Below are positions 1 to 9,080 of a stretch of 64,000 bases of DNA, in pieces. The DNA lies in contig NZ_JOFQ01000007.1 of assembly GCF_000718305.1 (NCBI RefSeq), positions 437,556 to 501,555 on the forward strand. The letters are read 5' to 3'. Origin of the DNA: Streptomyces niger. GTDB lineage: Bacteria > Actinomycetota > Actinomycetes > Streptomycetales > Streptomycetaceae. The notes under the pieces are model-generated. The model saw only the letters and a list, made by a program, of their open reading frames with translations. It was not told the origin of the DNA and did not search any database. Position 1 is the stretch's first letter, and every line of letters starts with the position of its first letter. The translations under genes and the position numbers were made by a program.

Positions 1-1
1 C

Positions 2-805
2 CAGCTCACGGGCCTGCTGCGCCCGGACTCCGGCAGCGTGACCGTGCTGGGCCACGACCTCGTGCGCCACCCCGAGCGCGCCGCCCGGCTGCTGGCCTAC
101 CTCGGCCAGGAGTCCACCGCGCTGGACGAGATGACCGTCTCGCTCGCCGTGGAGACCACCGGCCGGCTGCGCGGGCTGGACACCCGGACCGCGCGCGCCG
201 AGCGGGACGCCGTCCTCGACGAGCTGGGCCTGGCCGGGATCGCCGGGCGCCCGCTGAAGAAGCTCTCCGGCGGGCAGCGGCGGCTGGCCTGCTTCGCCAC
301 CGTCCTCGTGGGCGAGCGCCCGCTGCTCGTCCTGGACGAGCCGACGACCGGCATGGACCCCGTCGCCCGGCGCGCCGTGTGGTCCGCCGTGGACCGGCGG
401 CGCGCCGAGCGCGGGGCCACCGTCCTGCTCGTCACCCACAACGTCATCGAGGCGGAGACCGTGCTGGACCGGGTCGCGGTGATCGACCGCGGCCGGGTCA
501 TCGCCTGCGACACGCCCGGCGGCCTGAAGGAGATGGTGGGCGAGGAGGTGCGCGTGGAGCTGGTCTGGCGCGACCGCCCGCCGCTGGACGTGCCCGAGGT
601 CGCCCGGCTCGGCGAGCACGCGCGCCAGGGCGGCCGGCGCTGGACGCTGCGGATGGCGCCGGACGAGGCGCGCGCCGCGGTGGCCGCGGTCACCGGCGGC
701 CCCGCCTTCGCCGCGCTGGACGATTTCACCCTCGCCACGCCCAGCCTGGAGGATGTCTACCTCGCCCTGGGCGGGCGGACTGAGGAAGGCTTGGTGAAGG
801 CGTGA
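2..805 (+). CDS. ABC transporter ATP-binding protein (5' end outside window)
   Basis: This is the nucleotide-binding subunit of an ABC-2 type exporter. The reading frame is open to the window edge and reads QLTGLLRPDSGS before the first internal GTG at 38, so the true start and the Walker A loop lie upstream of the window. Counting from that GTG, the signature LSGGQ is at residues 76-80, Walker B LLVLDEPTTGMDP around 97-108 with Asp100/Glu101, and the switch His at 134 (VTHN). The last roughly 90 residues form the divergent C-terminal region common in antibiotic- and lipid-export ATPases. The permease follows after 37 bp, so the two form one transporter operon. The substrate cannot be told from sequence. 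Confidence 0.93.
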   Translation, partial: QLTGLLRPDSGSVTVLGHDLVRHPERAARLLAYLGQESTALDEMTVSLAVETTGRLRGLDTRTARAERDAVLDELGLAGIAGRPLKKLSGGQRRLACFATVLVGERPLLVLDEPTTGMDPVARRAVWSAVDRRRAERGATVLLVTHNVIEAETVLDRVAVIDRGRVIACDTPGGLKEMVGEEVRVELVWRDRPPLDVPEVARLGEHARQGGRRWTLRMAPDEARAAVAAVTGGPAFAALDDFTLATPSLEDVYLALGGRTEEGLVKA

Positions 806-842
806 GGGCGGCCCGGCCGGAACGGAAGAGGAGCGGCGCGGC

Positions 843-1667
843 GTGACAGTGGTTCCTGCGGAGGCGGTGACCGGCGAGCGGGCCGGCACCGGGTCCCGCG
901 ACGTCCCGGCGGCGGCCGAACTGGCGCCGCGCGCCCGGCTGCGCCCGGCGCTGGCCGCCGTCTACCGCGCGCAGCTCTCCCGGGCCCGGGTGGCCCGCAT
1001 CCCGCTGCTGTTCGTCGCCACGTTCCAGTCCGTCGGGATCATGATCCTGATGCGCGGCGTGGCGGACGGCCCCGACGAGGCCCGGGCCGTGGTCGCCGGG
1101 TCCAGCGTGCTGGTCGTGGCGTTCGTGGCGCTGAACCTGCTCGCGCAGTACTTCGGCCAGCTGCGGGCCGGCGGCGGCCTGGACCACTACGCCACGCTGC
1201 CCGTGCCGCCCGCCGCCGTGGTACTGGGCGCCGCCGCCGCGTACGCCTCCTTCACCGTCCCCGGCGCCGTGGTCACCGCGGTGGCCGGCAGCGTCCTCTT
1301 CCAACTGCCGCTGGCCAACCTCTGGGTGCTCGTCGCCGTCATCCCGCTCTCCGGCGCGGCCCTGTCGGGCCTGGGGGCGGCGCTCGGGCTGCTCGCGCCC
1401 CGCCAGGAGCTGGCCACGCTCCTCGGTCAGCTGGGCATGTCGGCGGCGCTGCTGCTGGGCGTGCTGCCCGCCGACCGGCTGCCCGCCCTCATCGCGTACG
1501 CGCGTGACCTGCTGCCCTCCACGTACGGCGTGGAGGCGCTGGCGCACAGCTTCGACGCGCACCCGAACTGGCTGCTGATCCTGCTCGACCTGGGCGTGTG
1601 CGCGGCGGTCGGCGTGCTCTCGCTGTCCGTGGCGACCTGGGCGTACCGCCGGGCGGCCGTACGGTGA
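843..1667 (+). CDS. ABC-2 type transporter permease
   Basis: This 274-residue integral membrane protein is the partner of the ATPase just upstream. About 45 polar N-terminal residues precede six hydrophobic segments (for example LLFVATFQSVGIMILM, VLVVAFVALNLLAQYF and LLILLDLGVCAAVGVL), the usual ABC-2 permease layout. The GTG start at 843 has an AGAGGAG ribosome binding site at 827-833. The ATPase-permease order and the short gap fit a two-component exporter. Streptomyces has many such pairs for drugs, lipids or signals, and nothing here identifies the cargo. Confidence 0.85.
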   Translation: MTVVPAEAVTGERAGTGSRDVPAAAELAPRARLRPALAAVYRAQLSRARVARIPLLFVATFQSVGIMILMRGVADGPDEARAVVAGSSVLVVAFVALNLLAQYFGQLRAGGGLDHYATLPVPPAAVVLGAAAAYASFTVPGAVVTAVAGSVLFQLPLANLWVLVAVIPLSGAALSGLGAALGLLAPRQELATLLGQLGMSAALLLGVLPADRLPALIAYARDLLPSTYGVEALAHSFDAHPNWLLILLDLGVCAAVGVLSLSVATWAYRRAAVR

Positions 1668-1744
1668 CCGGGCGGAGCGGGGCGACCGGCCCCGAGGAGC
1701 GTCCTGCCGCCGGTGGGAGAGCCGGGACCTGGCACGATGGCGGG

Positions 1745-2440
1745 GTGAGTGCACCGCTGACCCCGCCCGACCGTCCGTCGAACCAGCAGCCGGGGGACAC
1801 CCGAGACCCGTGGCCCCGGCCCGCGACCGAGGAGGACCACGTGCCGACGTCCCCGCAGGAGTACGGCGGGTCCGACGCCCGCCCCCTTGACGGGGACGGC
1901 GGACCGGGCCTGCGCGGCGAGCTGCGCGAGGCCGTGCTGATCGTGCTGGTCACGACGGTGTGCGGGGCGCTGCTCGGGGTGTTGTGGGCCTGGCTGGCGC
2001 CGCATGTGCCGCTGATCTCGGACGGCAAGGCCGTCTACCTGAAGAACGCCGAGGGCGAGGAGTCGATCGGCGCGGACGGCACGTTCCTGCTGCTCGGCTT
2101 CGCGCTGGGCGTGGTGAGCGCCGCGGTCGTCTTCCTGTGGCGGCGGCGCGGCGGCGTGCCGCTGGTGGTGGCGCTGGTGGTCGGCGGCCTGCTGGCCTCG
2201 GTGCTCGCCTGGCGGCTCGGGATGCTGCTGGGCCCCGAGCAGGACGTGGTCGCGCACGCCAAGGCGGCCGGCAAGGGCGTCGCCTTCGACGCGCCGCTGC
2301 GGCTCCAGGCCAAGGGCGCGCTGCTGGCCTGGCCGATCGGGGCGGTGCTGGTGAACCTCCTGCTGACCGGCGCTTTCGGTCCGCGCGACCCGGAGCCGTT
2401 CGTCCCGGACTGGCACGCGCCGCAGCCGCCCAGGGACTGA
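1745..2440 (+). CDS. DUF2567 family membrane protein
   Basis: This 231-residue protein starts with a Pro-rich cytoplasmic tail of about 60 residues. Four hydrophobic segments follow: around 62-84 (VLIVLVTTVCGALLGVLW), 115-135, 141-165 and near 200-222. A soluble stretch after the first helix contains VPLISDGKAVYLKNAEGEE, as in actinobacterial DUF2567 proteins. I chose GTG 1745 because the upstream open frame overlaps the permease gene and reads as non-protein. The function is unknown. Its position next to bL37 and before the his operon looks like conserved Streptomyces core order, but I could not confirm that here. Confidence 0.8.
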   Translation: MSAPLTPPDRPSNQQPGDTRDPWPRPATEEDHVPTSPQEYGGSDARPLDGDGGPGLRGELREAVLIVLVTTVCGALLGVLWAWLAPHVPLISDGKAVYLKNAEGEESIGADGTFLLLGFALGVVSAAVVFLWRRRGGVPLVVALVVGGLLASVLAWRLGMLLGPEQDVVAHAKAAGKGVAFDAPLRLQAKGALLAWPIGAVLVNLLLTGAFGPRDPEPFVPDWHAPQPPRD

Positions 2441-2518
2441 CGTACCGGGTGACCCGCGCCACGCGCGCCGGTCACCCGGGGGGTCGGCGTGCCGGCCTCG
2501 ACCGCCGTTCTCGGGCGG

Positions 2519-2593
2519 CTACGCCGGCCGGCGGCCGTGGTTCGCGCGGCCCTTCTTGATGCGCCACTTGCGTTTGCGGGTCTTCTTCGACAC
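2519..2593 (-). CDS. 50S ribosomal protein bL37 (24 residues)
   Basis: This tiny basic protein reads MSKKTRKRKWRIKK followed by GRANHGRRPA. It begins at GTG 2593 behind a perfect AGGAGG (complement of 2599-2604) and stops with TAG at 2519. The ANHG(K/R)RP ending, the 24-residue length and the composition match bL37, a small 50S subunit protein first seen in mycobacterial ribosome structures. It is far shorter than usual gene-calling limits and is easily missed. It is a single-gene unit convergent with the DUF2567 gene. Confidence 0.85.
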   Translation of the reverse strand: MSKKTRKRKWRIKKGRANHGRRPA

Positions 2594-2683
2594 AGGGACC
2601 TCCTCGGTCGGTCCCTACGGGTACTAGTCGCGCCCGCCGAGGGCGTAAAGGGGGCTCGTCGGTCAGACCCGGCCGATCGGAGG

Positions 2684-3184
2684 TCAGGCCCGGCCGATCG
2701 GGGCGAAGACCGCGTCGGTGAGGGCGGCCAGGTCCGCGGGGGACAGCTCGATCTCCAGGCCGCGGCGGCCCGCCGAGACGCAGACGACCGGCAGCTTCTC
2801 GGCCGAGGCGTCCAGGACCGTGCGGAGCTTCTTGCGCTGGCCCAAGGGGGAGATGCCGCCGCGTACGTAACCGGTGGTGCGCTCCGCGAGCGCCGGGTCG
2901 GCCATCGTGGCGCGCTTGCCGCCCACCGCCGCGGCCAGCGCCTTGAGGTCCAGCGAGCCGGAGACGGGCACGACGGCCACGGTGAGCATGCCGTCGACGT
3001 CCGCCACGAGCGTCTTGAAGACCTGGTCGGGGGAGACGCCCAGCGCCTCGGCCGCCTCCTCGCCGTACGAGGGGGCCGCCGGGTCGTGCACGTAGGCGTG
3101 CGTGGTGAAGGGGACGCCCGCGCGGGTCAGGGCCACCGTCGCCGGGGTGCCGCCCTGTGTGCCGTTCTTGGACTTCTTCGCCAA
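2684..3184 (-). CDS. ybaK: Cys-tRNA(Pro)/Cys-tRNA(Cys) deacylase YbaK
   Basis: This is a trans-editing hydrolase that clears cysteine mis-attached to tRNA(Pro). It has 166 residues, normal for the YbaK/EbsC family. An N-terminal segment (ATVALTRAGVPFTTHAYVHD) leads into the YbaK core with GVSPDQVFKTLVA (catalytic-pocket Lys near 57), VPVSGSLDLKALA and TGYVRGGISPLGQRK. The start is TTG 3184. The gene ends before bL37 and begins 15 bp after the stop of the LON-domain gene, so the two minus-strand genes probably share a transcript. Confidence 0.92.
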   Translation of the reverse strand: MAKKSKNGTQGGTPATVALTRAGVPFTTHAYVHDPAAPSYGEEAAEALGVSPDQVFKTLVADVDGMLTVAVVPVSGSLDLKALAAAVGGKRATMADPALAERTTGYVRGGISPLGQRKKLRTVLDASAEKLPVVCVSAGRRGLEIELSPADLAALTDAVFAPIGRA

Positions 3185-3199
3185 CGCCTCGGCCTCGTG

Positions 3200-3973
3200 T
3201 CAGTTGGGGTGGGTCTGCTGCCGGGTGAGGTCCACGGCCGGCAGCGACGGGAGCTTACCGATCACCGCGGTCTCCTGGCGCAGCATTTTCAGCTCCTGGG
3301 CCAGCCGGTTGGCGGTGTCCGGCGCCTCCAGCAGCTGCTGCTTGCGGGGGACGTCCAGGACGGTCGCCGCCGCCACCAGGTACGAGAGGACGGCCGGATC
3401 GTCCGGCAGCTCCTGGGAGCTGGTCACCGTGCGCTCGTTCGCCCAGGCCAGCTTCTTCTGGTACGTGCGGAACGCCCGCTCCACGCCGGTGGCGAGCGCG
3501 CCCGCGCCGTCGCCTTCCGCCTCCTCCAACGGCTCGATCTCGCCGGTGAGGTAGGGCCCGGAGGCATCGACGGAGAGCAGTCGGAAGCGGGTGGTGCCGG
3601 TGGTCAGCACCTCGAAGGCGGTGTTCTCGTCGCTGCCCTCGGGGGCCGGGCCCGCCGCCGTGCTCTTCTCCTGGATCGTCGCCGCGTCCGCGATGCAGCC
3701 GACCGGGTGGAAGGCGCGCATGGGGTCGTCACCGAAGCCGGCGGCCGCGCCCCGGTCGGGGACGGCGGTGGTGTCGGGCATGCCCGGGGCGGTCGCCGCG
3801 ACCTCCCGCCCGTCGCGGATCGCGACGACTCCGAAGCGGCGCTCGTCCTCCGGGAGGTCGAGCAGGTCCCGCATCAGTGCGCGGTACCGCGCCTCGAACA
3901 CGTTCAGCGGGAGCACGAGTCCCGGGAACAGCACCGAGTTCAGCGGGAAGAGCGGTAGGCGCACGGAGGTCAC
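3200..3973 (-). CDS. LON peptidase N-terminal-domain protein
   Basis: This 257-residue protein is built on the substrate-binding domain of Lon protease without the ATPase or protease parts. Typical features are the N-terminal VRLPLFPLNSVLFPGLVLPLN motif region, VFEARYRALMRDLL, and the late helical segment FLSYLVAAATVLDVPRKQQLLE (here as AVLSYLVAAATVLD). A Ser/Gly/Asp-rich insertion lies near residues 70-110. GTG 3973 is the start: a TAGGCT -10 box lies 8 bp upstream, implying a leaderless mRNA, and the longer frame adds only non-conserved residues. Its role is unknown; stand-alone family members are presumed to bind unfolded polypeptides. Confidence 0.85.
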   Translation of the reverse strand: MTSVRLPLFPLNSVLFPGLVLPLNVFEARYRALMRDLLDLPEDERRFGVVAIRDGREVAATAPGMPDTTAVPDRGAAAGFGDDPMRAFHPVGCIADAATIQEKSTAAGPAPEGSDENTAFEVLTTGTTRFRLLSVDASGPYLTGEIEPLEEAEGDGAGALATGVERAFRTYQKKLAWANERTVTSSQELPDDPAVLSYLVAAATVLDVPRKQQLLEAPDTANRLAQELKMLRQETAVIGKLPSLPAVDLTRQQTHPN

Positions 3974-3981
3974 AGCCCGTA

Positions 3982-3987
3982 AGCCTA
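3982..3987 (-). promoter_or_regulatory. -10 box TAGGCT for the LON-domain gene (leaderless)
   Basis: TAGGCT on the minus strand ends 8 bp before the GTG at 3973. With transcription starting 6-9 bp after a -10 box, the mRNA would begin at or next to the start codon, a common Streptomyces arrangement. No ribosome binding site is present. Confidence 0.5.
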
Positions 3988-4048
3988 AATGGTCGGCGGC
4001 GCCCCGGGAGGGGCCGGGCGTCACAGGAGTGTTTCCCGGCCCCGCGGA

Positions 4049-5647
4049 CTACTGGCGCCGCAGCAGCCGGGAGGCGCCGGCGGCGACCGTGGTGGCCAGC
4101 ACCCAGCCCGCCAGGATCATCAGCGCGGCGGCCCACTGGGAGCCGCCCTCGGGCCGCCAGTAACTGTCCTGGTTGAGGTCGATGACCGGCAGCAGGAGGT
4201 CCAGGGAGTACAGGTACGGGTTCCACAGCGGCGTCTCGCCGGGCTTGAGGGCGTGCGGCGGGTTCTGCGAGAAGAAGACCGTGCCCACCGCCCACAGGAC
4301 GGCCATCCACACGGCGGCGCGGCCGGGCCGGTACCCGTAGGCCACCGTCCAGTCCTGCAGGAAGCCCCAGGCCTTGCCGGCCAGGGGCAGCGTCTCCCGG
4401 CGTCTGCGCTGCTTGGCGAGGAGGACCTCGCGCGCGTCGGCGTCCTCGCCGCTGCTGCGGAGCGCGGCGGCGAGCATCTCGTACGGCTCGGGGGCGTACT
4501 CCGGGGTGGCCGCCGCCACCCACTGCAGGCGCAGCGAGAGCGGGAAGTGGCCGCGGGGGATCAGCGTCTCGTAGGCGAAGCCGGCCATCCACAGGCCCCC
4601 CAGCCCCGGCCAGCTGGTCGACTTGTCGACCAGGTTGACCACTCTCGCGCCGGAGAGGATGACCCGGCCGCGCTGCGGGCGCTCGCCGAGGAAGCGCAGC
4701 TCGGGGGTCTGGATGCGGCGCATCGACAGTTCCTGGTCGGACTCCAGGACGAAGCGGGCCTGGTCCAGGTCGACGGCGTCGCCGAAGCGGCCGTCGTCCA
4801 GCCGCATGCCGCCCTCGCACTCGAAGCGCTGCATGCGGGTGCCGCGCGCCGGGGTGGCGGTGATGCCGTACGGGGGAGTGGCGCTGCCGGCGACCGAGCC
4901 GGTGAGCCCGGCGGCGGTGAGGTAGAGGGTGCGCTCGACGGTGAGCTGCGGGGCGTTCAGCGCCCGGCGGCCGTAGGGATTGCTCAGCCGGCTGCCGCGC
5001 AGGCTCAGCGACACGCCGACGGTCGCGCCGCGCAGCGTCAGCTCGCCGTAGGACTCCATCATCTCGGCCTGCAGGTCCTGGGCCACGGTCAGGCCGTCGG
5101 CGGTGATGGACCGGCCACGCCGGTCCTTGTGCACCACGGCTTGGTTCAGCATGAGGTCCGTGCCGATGTGCGCGTCGGTGAGCCGGATGCCGTTCTGCAC
5201 GACACAGCGCGGCAGGTGCAGGTCACCCTCGGTGTGCAGGCGGGCGGCCTCCAGCCGGGGGATGGCGCAGTTCACCATCCGCAGCGTCGTGAAGCGGCTC
5301 TCGGGGAGCGTGACCTCGCGTTCGAAGCGGCAGTCGCGCAGTTCCACAAATGGCTCGATCGTGCCCCCCGCGAGGTCGAGGGAGTCGGTGATGAACGCGC
5401 CGGTGAGCTTCAGCGCGGAGACCCGGCCGGGCTGGGCCGGCGGGCCGTCCAGGAGGAGCAGCGCGACGATCCGGGCACGTACCGTGCGCTCGGCGCCCCA
5501 CGTGTGGCGGCCGTGCGGATCGTTGCGCGCCGGGTCGTCGGTGCGCAGATCGCACGTGCTGCCGTTGCGGAACGCCTGCCACAGGGCCCATTCCGCCGGG
5601 CTCAGGTCCAGATCGGACGGCGCGTCGCCGTCGGCGGAGTCGGTCAC
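4049..5647 (-). CDS. Beta-helix/pentapeptide-like repeat membrane protein
   Basis: This 532-residue protein has two halves. Residues of about 60-330 form a string of short beta-rich repeats (SALKLTGAFITDSLDLAG, VELRDCRFEREVTLPES, TTLRMVNCAIPRLEA and similar), each about 20 residues long and resembling a right-handed beta-helix. The C-terminal part holds DADAREVLLAKQRRRRETLP followed by about three hydrophobic segments, including AALMILAGWVLATTVAAGASR at the end. So a solenoid is probably tethered to the membrane. Start GTG 5647 has a GAGAGGGGG site upstream. The gene is divergent from hisD. Streptomyces databases often label relatives as oxidoreductase, but I see no cofactor motif. Function unknown. 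Confidence 0.7.
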   Translation of the reverse strand: MTDSADGDAPSDLDLSPAEWALWQAFRNGSTCDLRTDDPARNDPHGRHTWGAERTVRARIVALLLLDGPPAQPGRVSALKLTGAFITDSLDLAGGTIEPFVELRDCRFEREVTLPESRFTTLRMVNCAIPRLEAARLHTEGDLHLPRCVVQNGIRLTDAHIGTDLMLNQAVVHKDRRGRSITADGLTVAQDLQAEMMESYGELTLRGATVGVSLSLRGSRLSNPYGRRALNAPQLTVERTLYLTAAGLTGSVAGSATPPYGITATPARGTRMQRFECEGGMRLDDGRFGDAVDLDQARFVLESDQELSMRRIQTPELRFLGERPQRGRVILSGARVVNLVDKSTSWPGLGGLWMAGFAYETLIPRGHFPLSLRLQWVAAATPEYAPEPYEMLAAALRSSGEDADAREVLLAKQRRRRETLPLAGKAWGFLQDWTVAYGYRPGRAAVWMAVLWAVGTVFFSQNPPHALKPGETPLWNPYLYSLDLLLPVIDLNQDSYWRPEGGSQWAAALMILAGWVLATTVAAGASRLLRRQ

Positions 5648-5803
5648 CGCGGCATCCCCCTCTCGTTCCCGGCCACGCCGTCCGGGCGTCGCCGTCTCTT
5701 CTTGCGTACCGGGCGTCTCATGCGTCCCGCCGCGCCCCCTCGGCACCCCATTCCCGCTGGGCGACCGGGTGAACGCCAGTGGTCAGAATCACCCCGTGCA
5801 GTG

Positions 5804-5822
5804 CGTATCACCGATTGATACG
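5804..5822. promoter_or_regulatory. Inverted repeat CGTATCA-N5-TGATACG upstream of hisD
   Basis: Perfect 7-bp arms separated by CCGAT lie in the 214-bp divergent region, 40 bp before hisD. The position and symmetry fit a dimeric repressor or activator site controlling the his operon, the divergent membrane-protein gene, or both. The regulator is unknown. Confidence 0.45.
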
Positions 5823-5861
5823 GGCGGCGGACACCGGCAGCACGTCTGAGACACTGGAGGG

Positions 5862-7187
5862 GTGATCTCCCGAATCGATCTGCGCGGTGACGCCCTCCCC
5901 GAGGGCGGCGCCCTGCGCGACCTGCTGCCCCGTGCCGAGTTCGACGTGGAAGCCGCCCTGGAGAAGGTGCGGCCCATCTGCGAGGACGTGCGCCATCGTG
6001 GCACGGCTGCGCTGATCGAGTACGCCCATCGGTTCGACCGGGTCGAGATCGAGCAGGTACGCGTGCCCGCCGAGGCGCTGCGGACCGCGCTGGCCGAGCT
6101 GGATCCGGCGGTCCGGGCCGCGCTGGAGGAGTCCGTCAAGCGTGCCCGCACCGTCCACCGCGAGCAGCGGCGGACGGATGTGACGACGAAGGTCGTGCCC
6201 GGCGGCACCGTCACCGAGCGGTGGGTGCCCGTCGAGCGCGTCGGGTTGTATGTGCCCGGTGGCCGCTCGGTCTACCCCTCGTCCGTGGTGATGAACGTCG
6301 TCCCGGCCCAGGAGGCCGGCGTCGAGTCGCTGGCCGTCGCCTCGCCGCCGCAGGCCGACTTCGGCGGCCTGCCGCACCCCACCATCCTGGCCACTTGCGC
6401 CCTGCTCGGTGTGGACGAGGTCTATGCGGCCGGTGGCGCCCAGGCCGTCGCGATGTTCGCGTACGGCACCGAGGACTGCCTGCCGGTGAACCTGGTGACG
6501 GGCCCCGGCAACATCTACGTCGCCGCCGCCAAGCGCCTGCTCAAGGGCCGCATCGGCATCGACTCCGAGGCCGGCCCCACCGAGATCGCGATCCTCGCCG
6601 ACGACACCGCGGACCCGGCGCACGTCGCGGCCGACCTGATCAGCCAGGCCGAGCACGACCCGATGGCCGCCGCCGTCCTGGTCACGGACTCCACGGACCT
6701 GGCCGAGCGGGTCGAGAAGGAGCTGGCGCCGCAGGTCCGCGCGACCCGGCACATCGAGGACCGCATCATCCCGGCGCTGGCCGGCCGGCAGTCCGCGATC
6801 GTGCTGGTCGACGGCCTGGACGAGGGCCTGAAGGTGGTGGACGCCTACGGCGCCGAGCACCTGGAGATCCAGACCGCGGACGCCGCCGCGGTGGCCGCGC
6901 GGATCCGCAACGCCGGCGCGATCTTCGTCGGCCCGTACGCCCCGGTCTCCCTCGGCGACTACTGCGCGGGTTCCAACCACGTCCTGCCCACCGGCGGCTG
7001 CGCGTGCCACTCCTCGGGGCTGTCCGTGCAGTCGTTCCTGCGCGGCATCCATGTCGTGGACTACACCCGCGACGCACTGGCCGAGGTCGCCCACCACGTG
7101 GTGACCCTCGCCGAGGCCGAGGACCTCCCGGCACACGGCGCGGCCATCAAGGCAAGGTTCGACTGGAAGGTCCCGCAGTCCAAGTGA
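5862..7187 (+). CDS. hisD: Histidinol dehydrogenase
   Basis: HisD catalyses the last two steps of histidine synthesis, oxidising L-histidinol to L-histidine with two NAD+ and a zinc ion. The 441 residues are family length. Recognisable segments are [30 protein letters not shown], the zinc-ligand region LISQAEHDP and the catalytic Glu-His pair in YGAEHLEIQ, followed by [18 protein letters not shown] 5862 is preceded by GGAGGG. It is the first gene of the his operon, and its TGA overlaps the GTG of hisC, implying coupled translation. Confidence 0.98.
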   Translation: MISRIDLRGDALPEGGALRDLLPRAEFDVEAALEKVRPICEDVRHRGTAALIEYAHRFDRVEIEQVRVPAEALRTALAELDPAVRAALEESVKRARTVHREQRRTDVTTKVVPGGTVTERWVPVERVGLYVPGGRSVYPSSVVMNVVPAQEAGVESLAVASPPQADFGGLPHPTILATCALLGVDEVYAAGGAQAVAMFAYGTEDCLPVNLVTGPGNIYVAAAKRLLKGRIGIDSEAGPTEIAILADDTADPAHVAADLISQAEHDPMAAAVLVTDSTDLAERVEKELAPQVRATRHIEDRIIPALAGRQSAIVLVDGLDEGLKVVDAYGAEHLEIQTADAAAVAARIRNAGAIFVGPYAPVSLGDYCAGSNHVLPTGGCACHSSGLSVQSFLRGIHVVDYTRDALAEVAHHVVTLAEAEDLPAHGAAIKARFDWKVPQSK

Positions 7188-8320
7188 CCAGGAACCCCTC
7201 TTCGTCCCCTTGGGACGAGCTCCCCATCAGGGACGAGCTGCGCGGCAAGTCCCCGTACGGCGCTCCGCAGCTGGACGTGCCCGTACGCCTGAACACCAAC
7301 GAGAACCCCTACCCGCTCCCCGAACCGCTGGTGCAGCGGATCGCCGAGCGGGTCACCGAGGCGGCGCGCGACCTCAACCGCTACCCGGACCGCGACGCGG
7401 TCGAGCTGCGCACGGAGCTGGCCCGGTACCTCTCCCGCACCGGCGGCCACGAGGTCACCACGGACCAGGTCTGGGCCGCCAACGGCTCCAACGAGGTCAT
7501 CCAGCAGCTGCTGCAGACCTTCGGCGGCCCCGGCCGCTCGGCCATCGGCTTCGAGCCCTCGTACTCCATGCACGGCCTGATCTCGCGCGGCACGGGCACG
7601 GAGTGGATCTCCGGCCCGCGCAACGACGACTTCACCATCGACGTCGAGGCCGCGGAGAAGGCCATCGCCGAGCGCAAGCCGGACGTGGTCTTCATCTGCT
7701 CGCCGAACAACCCCACCGGCACGGCCGTGGCAGCGGAAACGGTTCTGGCGCTGTACGAGGCGGCGCAGGCGGCCAAGGCGGACACCGCCGGCGCGCTCGT
7801 GGTCATCGACGAGGCGTACGGCGAGTTCAGCCACGGCCCCTCGCTGCTGCCGCTGATCGAGAACCGGCCGAACCTGGTCGTCTCCCGGACGATGTCCAAG
7901 GCGTTCGGCGCCGCCGGGCTGCGCCTCGGTTACCTCGCCGCCGACCCGGCCGTCGTCGACGCCGTGCAGCTGGTGCGCCTGCCGTACCACCTCTCCTCGG
8001 TCACCCAGGCCACCGCGCTCGCGGCCCTGGAGTACACCGACACCCTGCTGAAGTACGTCGAGCAGCTGAAGACCGAGCGGGACCGCATCGTCGACGAGCT
8101 GCGCGCGATCGGCTGCGAGGTCGTCGACTCCGACGCCAACTTCGTGCAGTTCGGCAGGTTCGACGACCAGCACGCGGCCTGGCAGGCCATCCTCGACCAG
8201 GGCGTCCTGGTCCGTGACAACGGAGTGCCGGGCTGGCTGCGGGTATCCGCCGGCACCCCGGCCGAGAACGACGCGTTCCTCGATGCGGTGCGCGCGATCA
8301 TGAAGGAGACAGGCGCATGA
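7184..8320 (+). CDS. hisC: Histidinol-phosphate aminotransferase
   Basis: HisC is a PLP enzyme that transfers an amino group from glutamate to imidazole-acetol phosphate. The 378 residues show the fold-type I pattern: [12 protein letters not shown] near the N terminus, [11 protein letters not shown] for phosphate binding, [17 protein letters not shown], and the PLP lysine in [17 protein letters not shown]. The start is GTG 7184, overlapping the hisD stop as GTGA; the open frame further upstream lies inside hisD and is not coding. The stop overlaps hisB by ATGA. Confidence 0.97.
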   Translation: MTRNPSSSPWDELPIRDELRGKSPYGAPQLDVPVRLNTNENPYPLPEPLVQRIAERVTEAARDLNRYPDRDAVELRTELARYLSRTGGHEVTTDQVWAANGSNEVIQQLLQTFGGPGRSAIGFEPSYSMHGLISRGTGTEWISGPRNDDFTIDVEAAEKAIAERKPDVVFICSPNNPTGTAVAAETVLALYEAAQAAKADTAGALVVIDEAYGEFSHGPSLLPLIENRPNLVVSRTMSKAFGAAGLRLGYLAADPAVVDAVQLVRLPYHLSSVTQATALAALEYTDTLLKYVEQLKTERDRIVDELRAIGCEVVDSDANFVQFGRFDDQHAAWQAILDQGVLVRDNGVPGWLRVSAGTPAENDAFLDAVRAIMKETGA

Positions 8321-8919
8321 CTCGCGAGGGTCGCACGGGGCGCATTGAGCGCAAGACCAAGGAGACCTCCGTCCTCGTCGAGATCGACCTCGACGGCACC
8401 GGACAGGTCGACGTCTCGACCGGCGTGGGCTTCTACGACCACATGCTCGACCAGCTCGGCCGGCACGGTCTGTTCGACCTCACCGTGAAGACCGACGGCG
8501 ACCTGCACATCGACACCCACCACACCATCGAGGACACCGCCCTCGCGCTGGGCGCCGCCTTCAAGCAGGCCCTCGGCGACAAGGTGGGCATCTACCGGTT
8601 CGGCAACTGCACCGTCCCGCTGGACGAGTCGCTCGCCCAGGTCACCGTGGACCTCTCGGGCCGCCCGTACCTGATCCACACCGAGCCCGAGAACATCGCG
8701 CCGATGATCGGCACCTACGACACGACGATGACCCGGCACATCCTGGAGTCCTTCGTCGCGCAGGCGCAGATCGCCCTGCACGTCCACGTGCCGTACGGGC
8801 GCAACGCCCACCACATCGTGGAGTGCCAGTTCAAGGCGCTCGCCCGGGCGCTGCGGTACGCCTCCGAGCGGGACCCGCGCGCGGCCGGCATCCTGCCCTC
8901 CACGAAGGGCGCCCTGTGA
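8317..8919 (+). CDS. hisB: Imidazoleglycerol-phosphate dehydratase
   Basis: This monofunctional dehydratase converts IGP to imidazole-acetol phosphate. It has 200 residues, standard for the single-domain actinobacterial enzyme. Manganese-binding histidine clusters are visible as [31 protein letters not shown] and NAHHIVE. It is the third gene of the operon, coupled by ATGA to hisC and by GTGA to the small membrane protein that follows. Confidence 0.98.
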   Translation: MTREGRTGRIERKTKETSVLVEIDLDGTGQVDVSTGVGFYDHMLDQLGRHGLFDLTVKTDGDLHIDTHHTIEDTALALGAAFKQALGDKVGIYRFGNCTVPLDESLAQVTVDLSGRPYLIHTEPENIAPMIGTYDTTMTRHILESFVAQAQIALHVHVPYGRNAHHIVECQFKALARALRYASERDPRAAGILPSTKGAL

Positions 8920-9080
8920 ACGGTCTGTCGACGGTCTTCATCCTCCTGGGCCTCTTCCTCCTCGGCGGGGTCTACTCCTTCTGGAAGCAGAAGCTGCCCA
9001 AGAGCGTGATCGTGCTGCTCGCCATCGGCTCGGTGCTCTGCCTGGCCGCCGGCGTCGTGCGGCTGGAGGTCTGGAATTGA
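8916..9080 (+). CDS. Small two-helix membrane protein in the his operon
   Basis: This 54-residue protein starts at GTG 8916, overlapping the hisB stop, and its stop overlaps the TTG start of hisH, so it is locked into the coupled his message. It consists of two hydrophobic segments ([19 protein letters not shown] and [18 protein letters not shown]) joined by a short basic loop KQKLPK, ending VRLEVWN. No enzyme motif is present. Tight coupling on both sides argues that it is a real gene. Function unknown; a membrane tether or modulator for the his enzymes is conceivable but unsupported. Confidence 0.8.
   Translation: MNGLSTVFILLGLFLLGGVYSFWKQKLPKSVIVLLAIGSVLCLAAGVVRLEVWN

Noticed and set aside
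1598..1744. Longer N terminus for the DUF2567 protein
   Set aside because: It overlaps the ABC permease gene end and reads as non-conserved Arg/Gly sequence; GTG 1745 is better placed.
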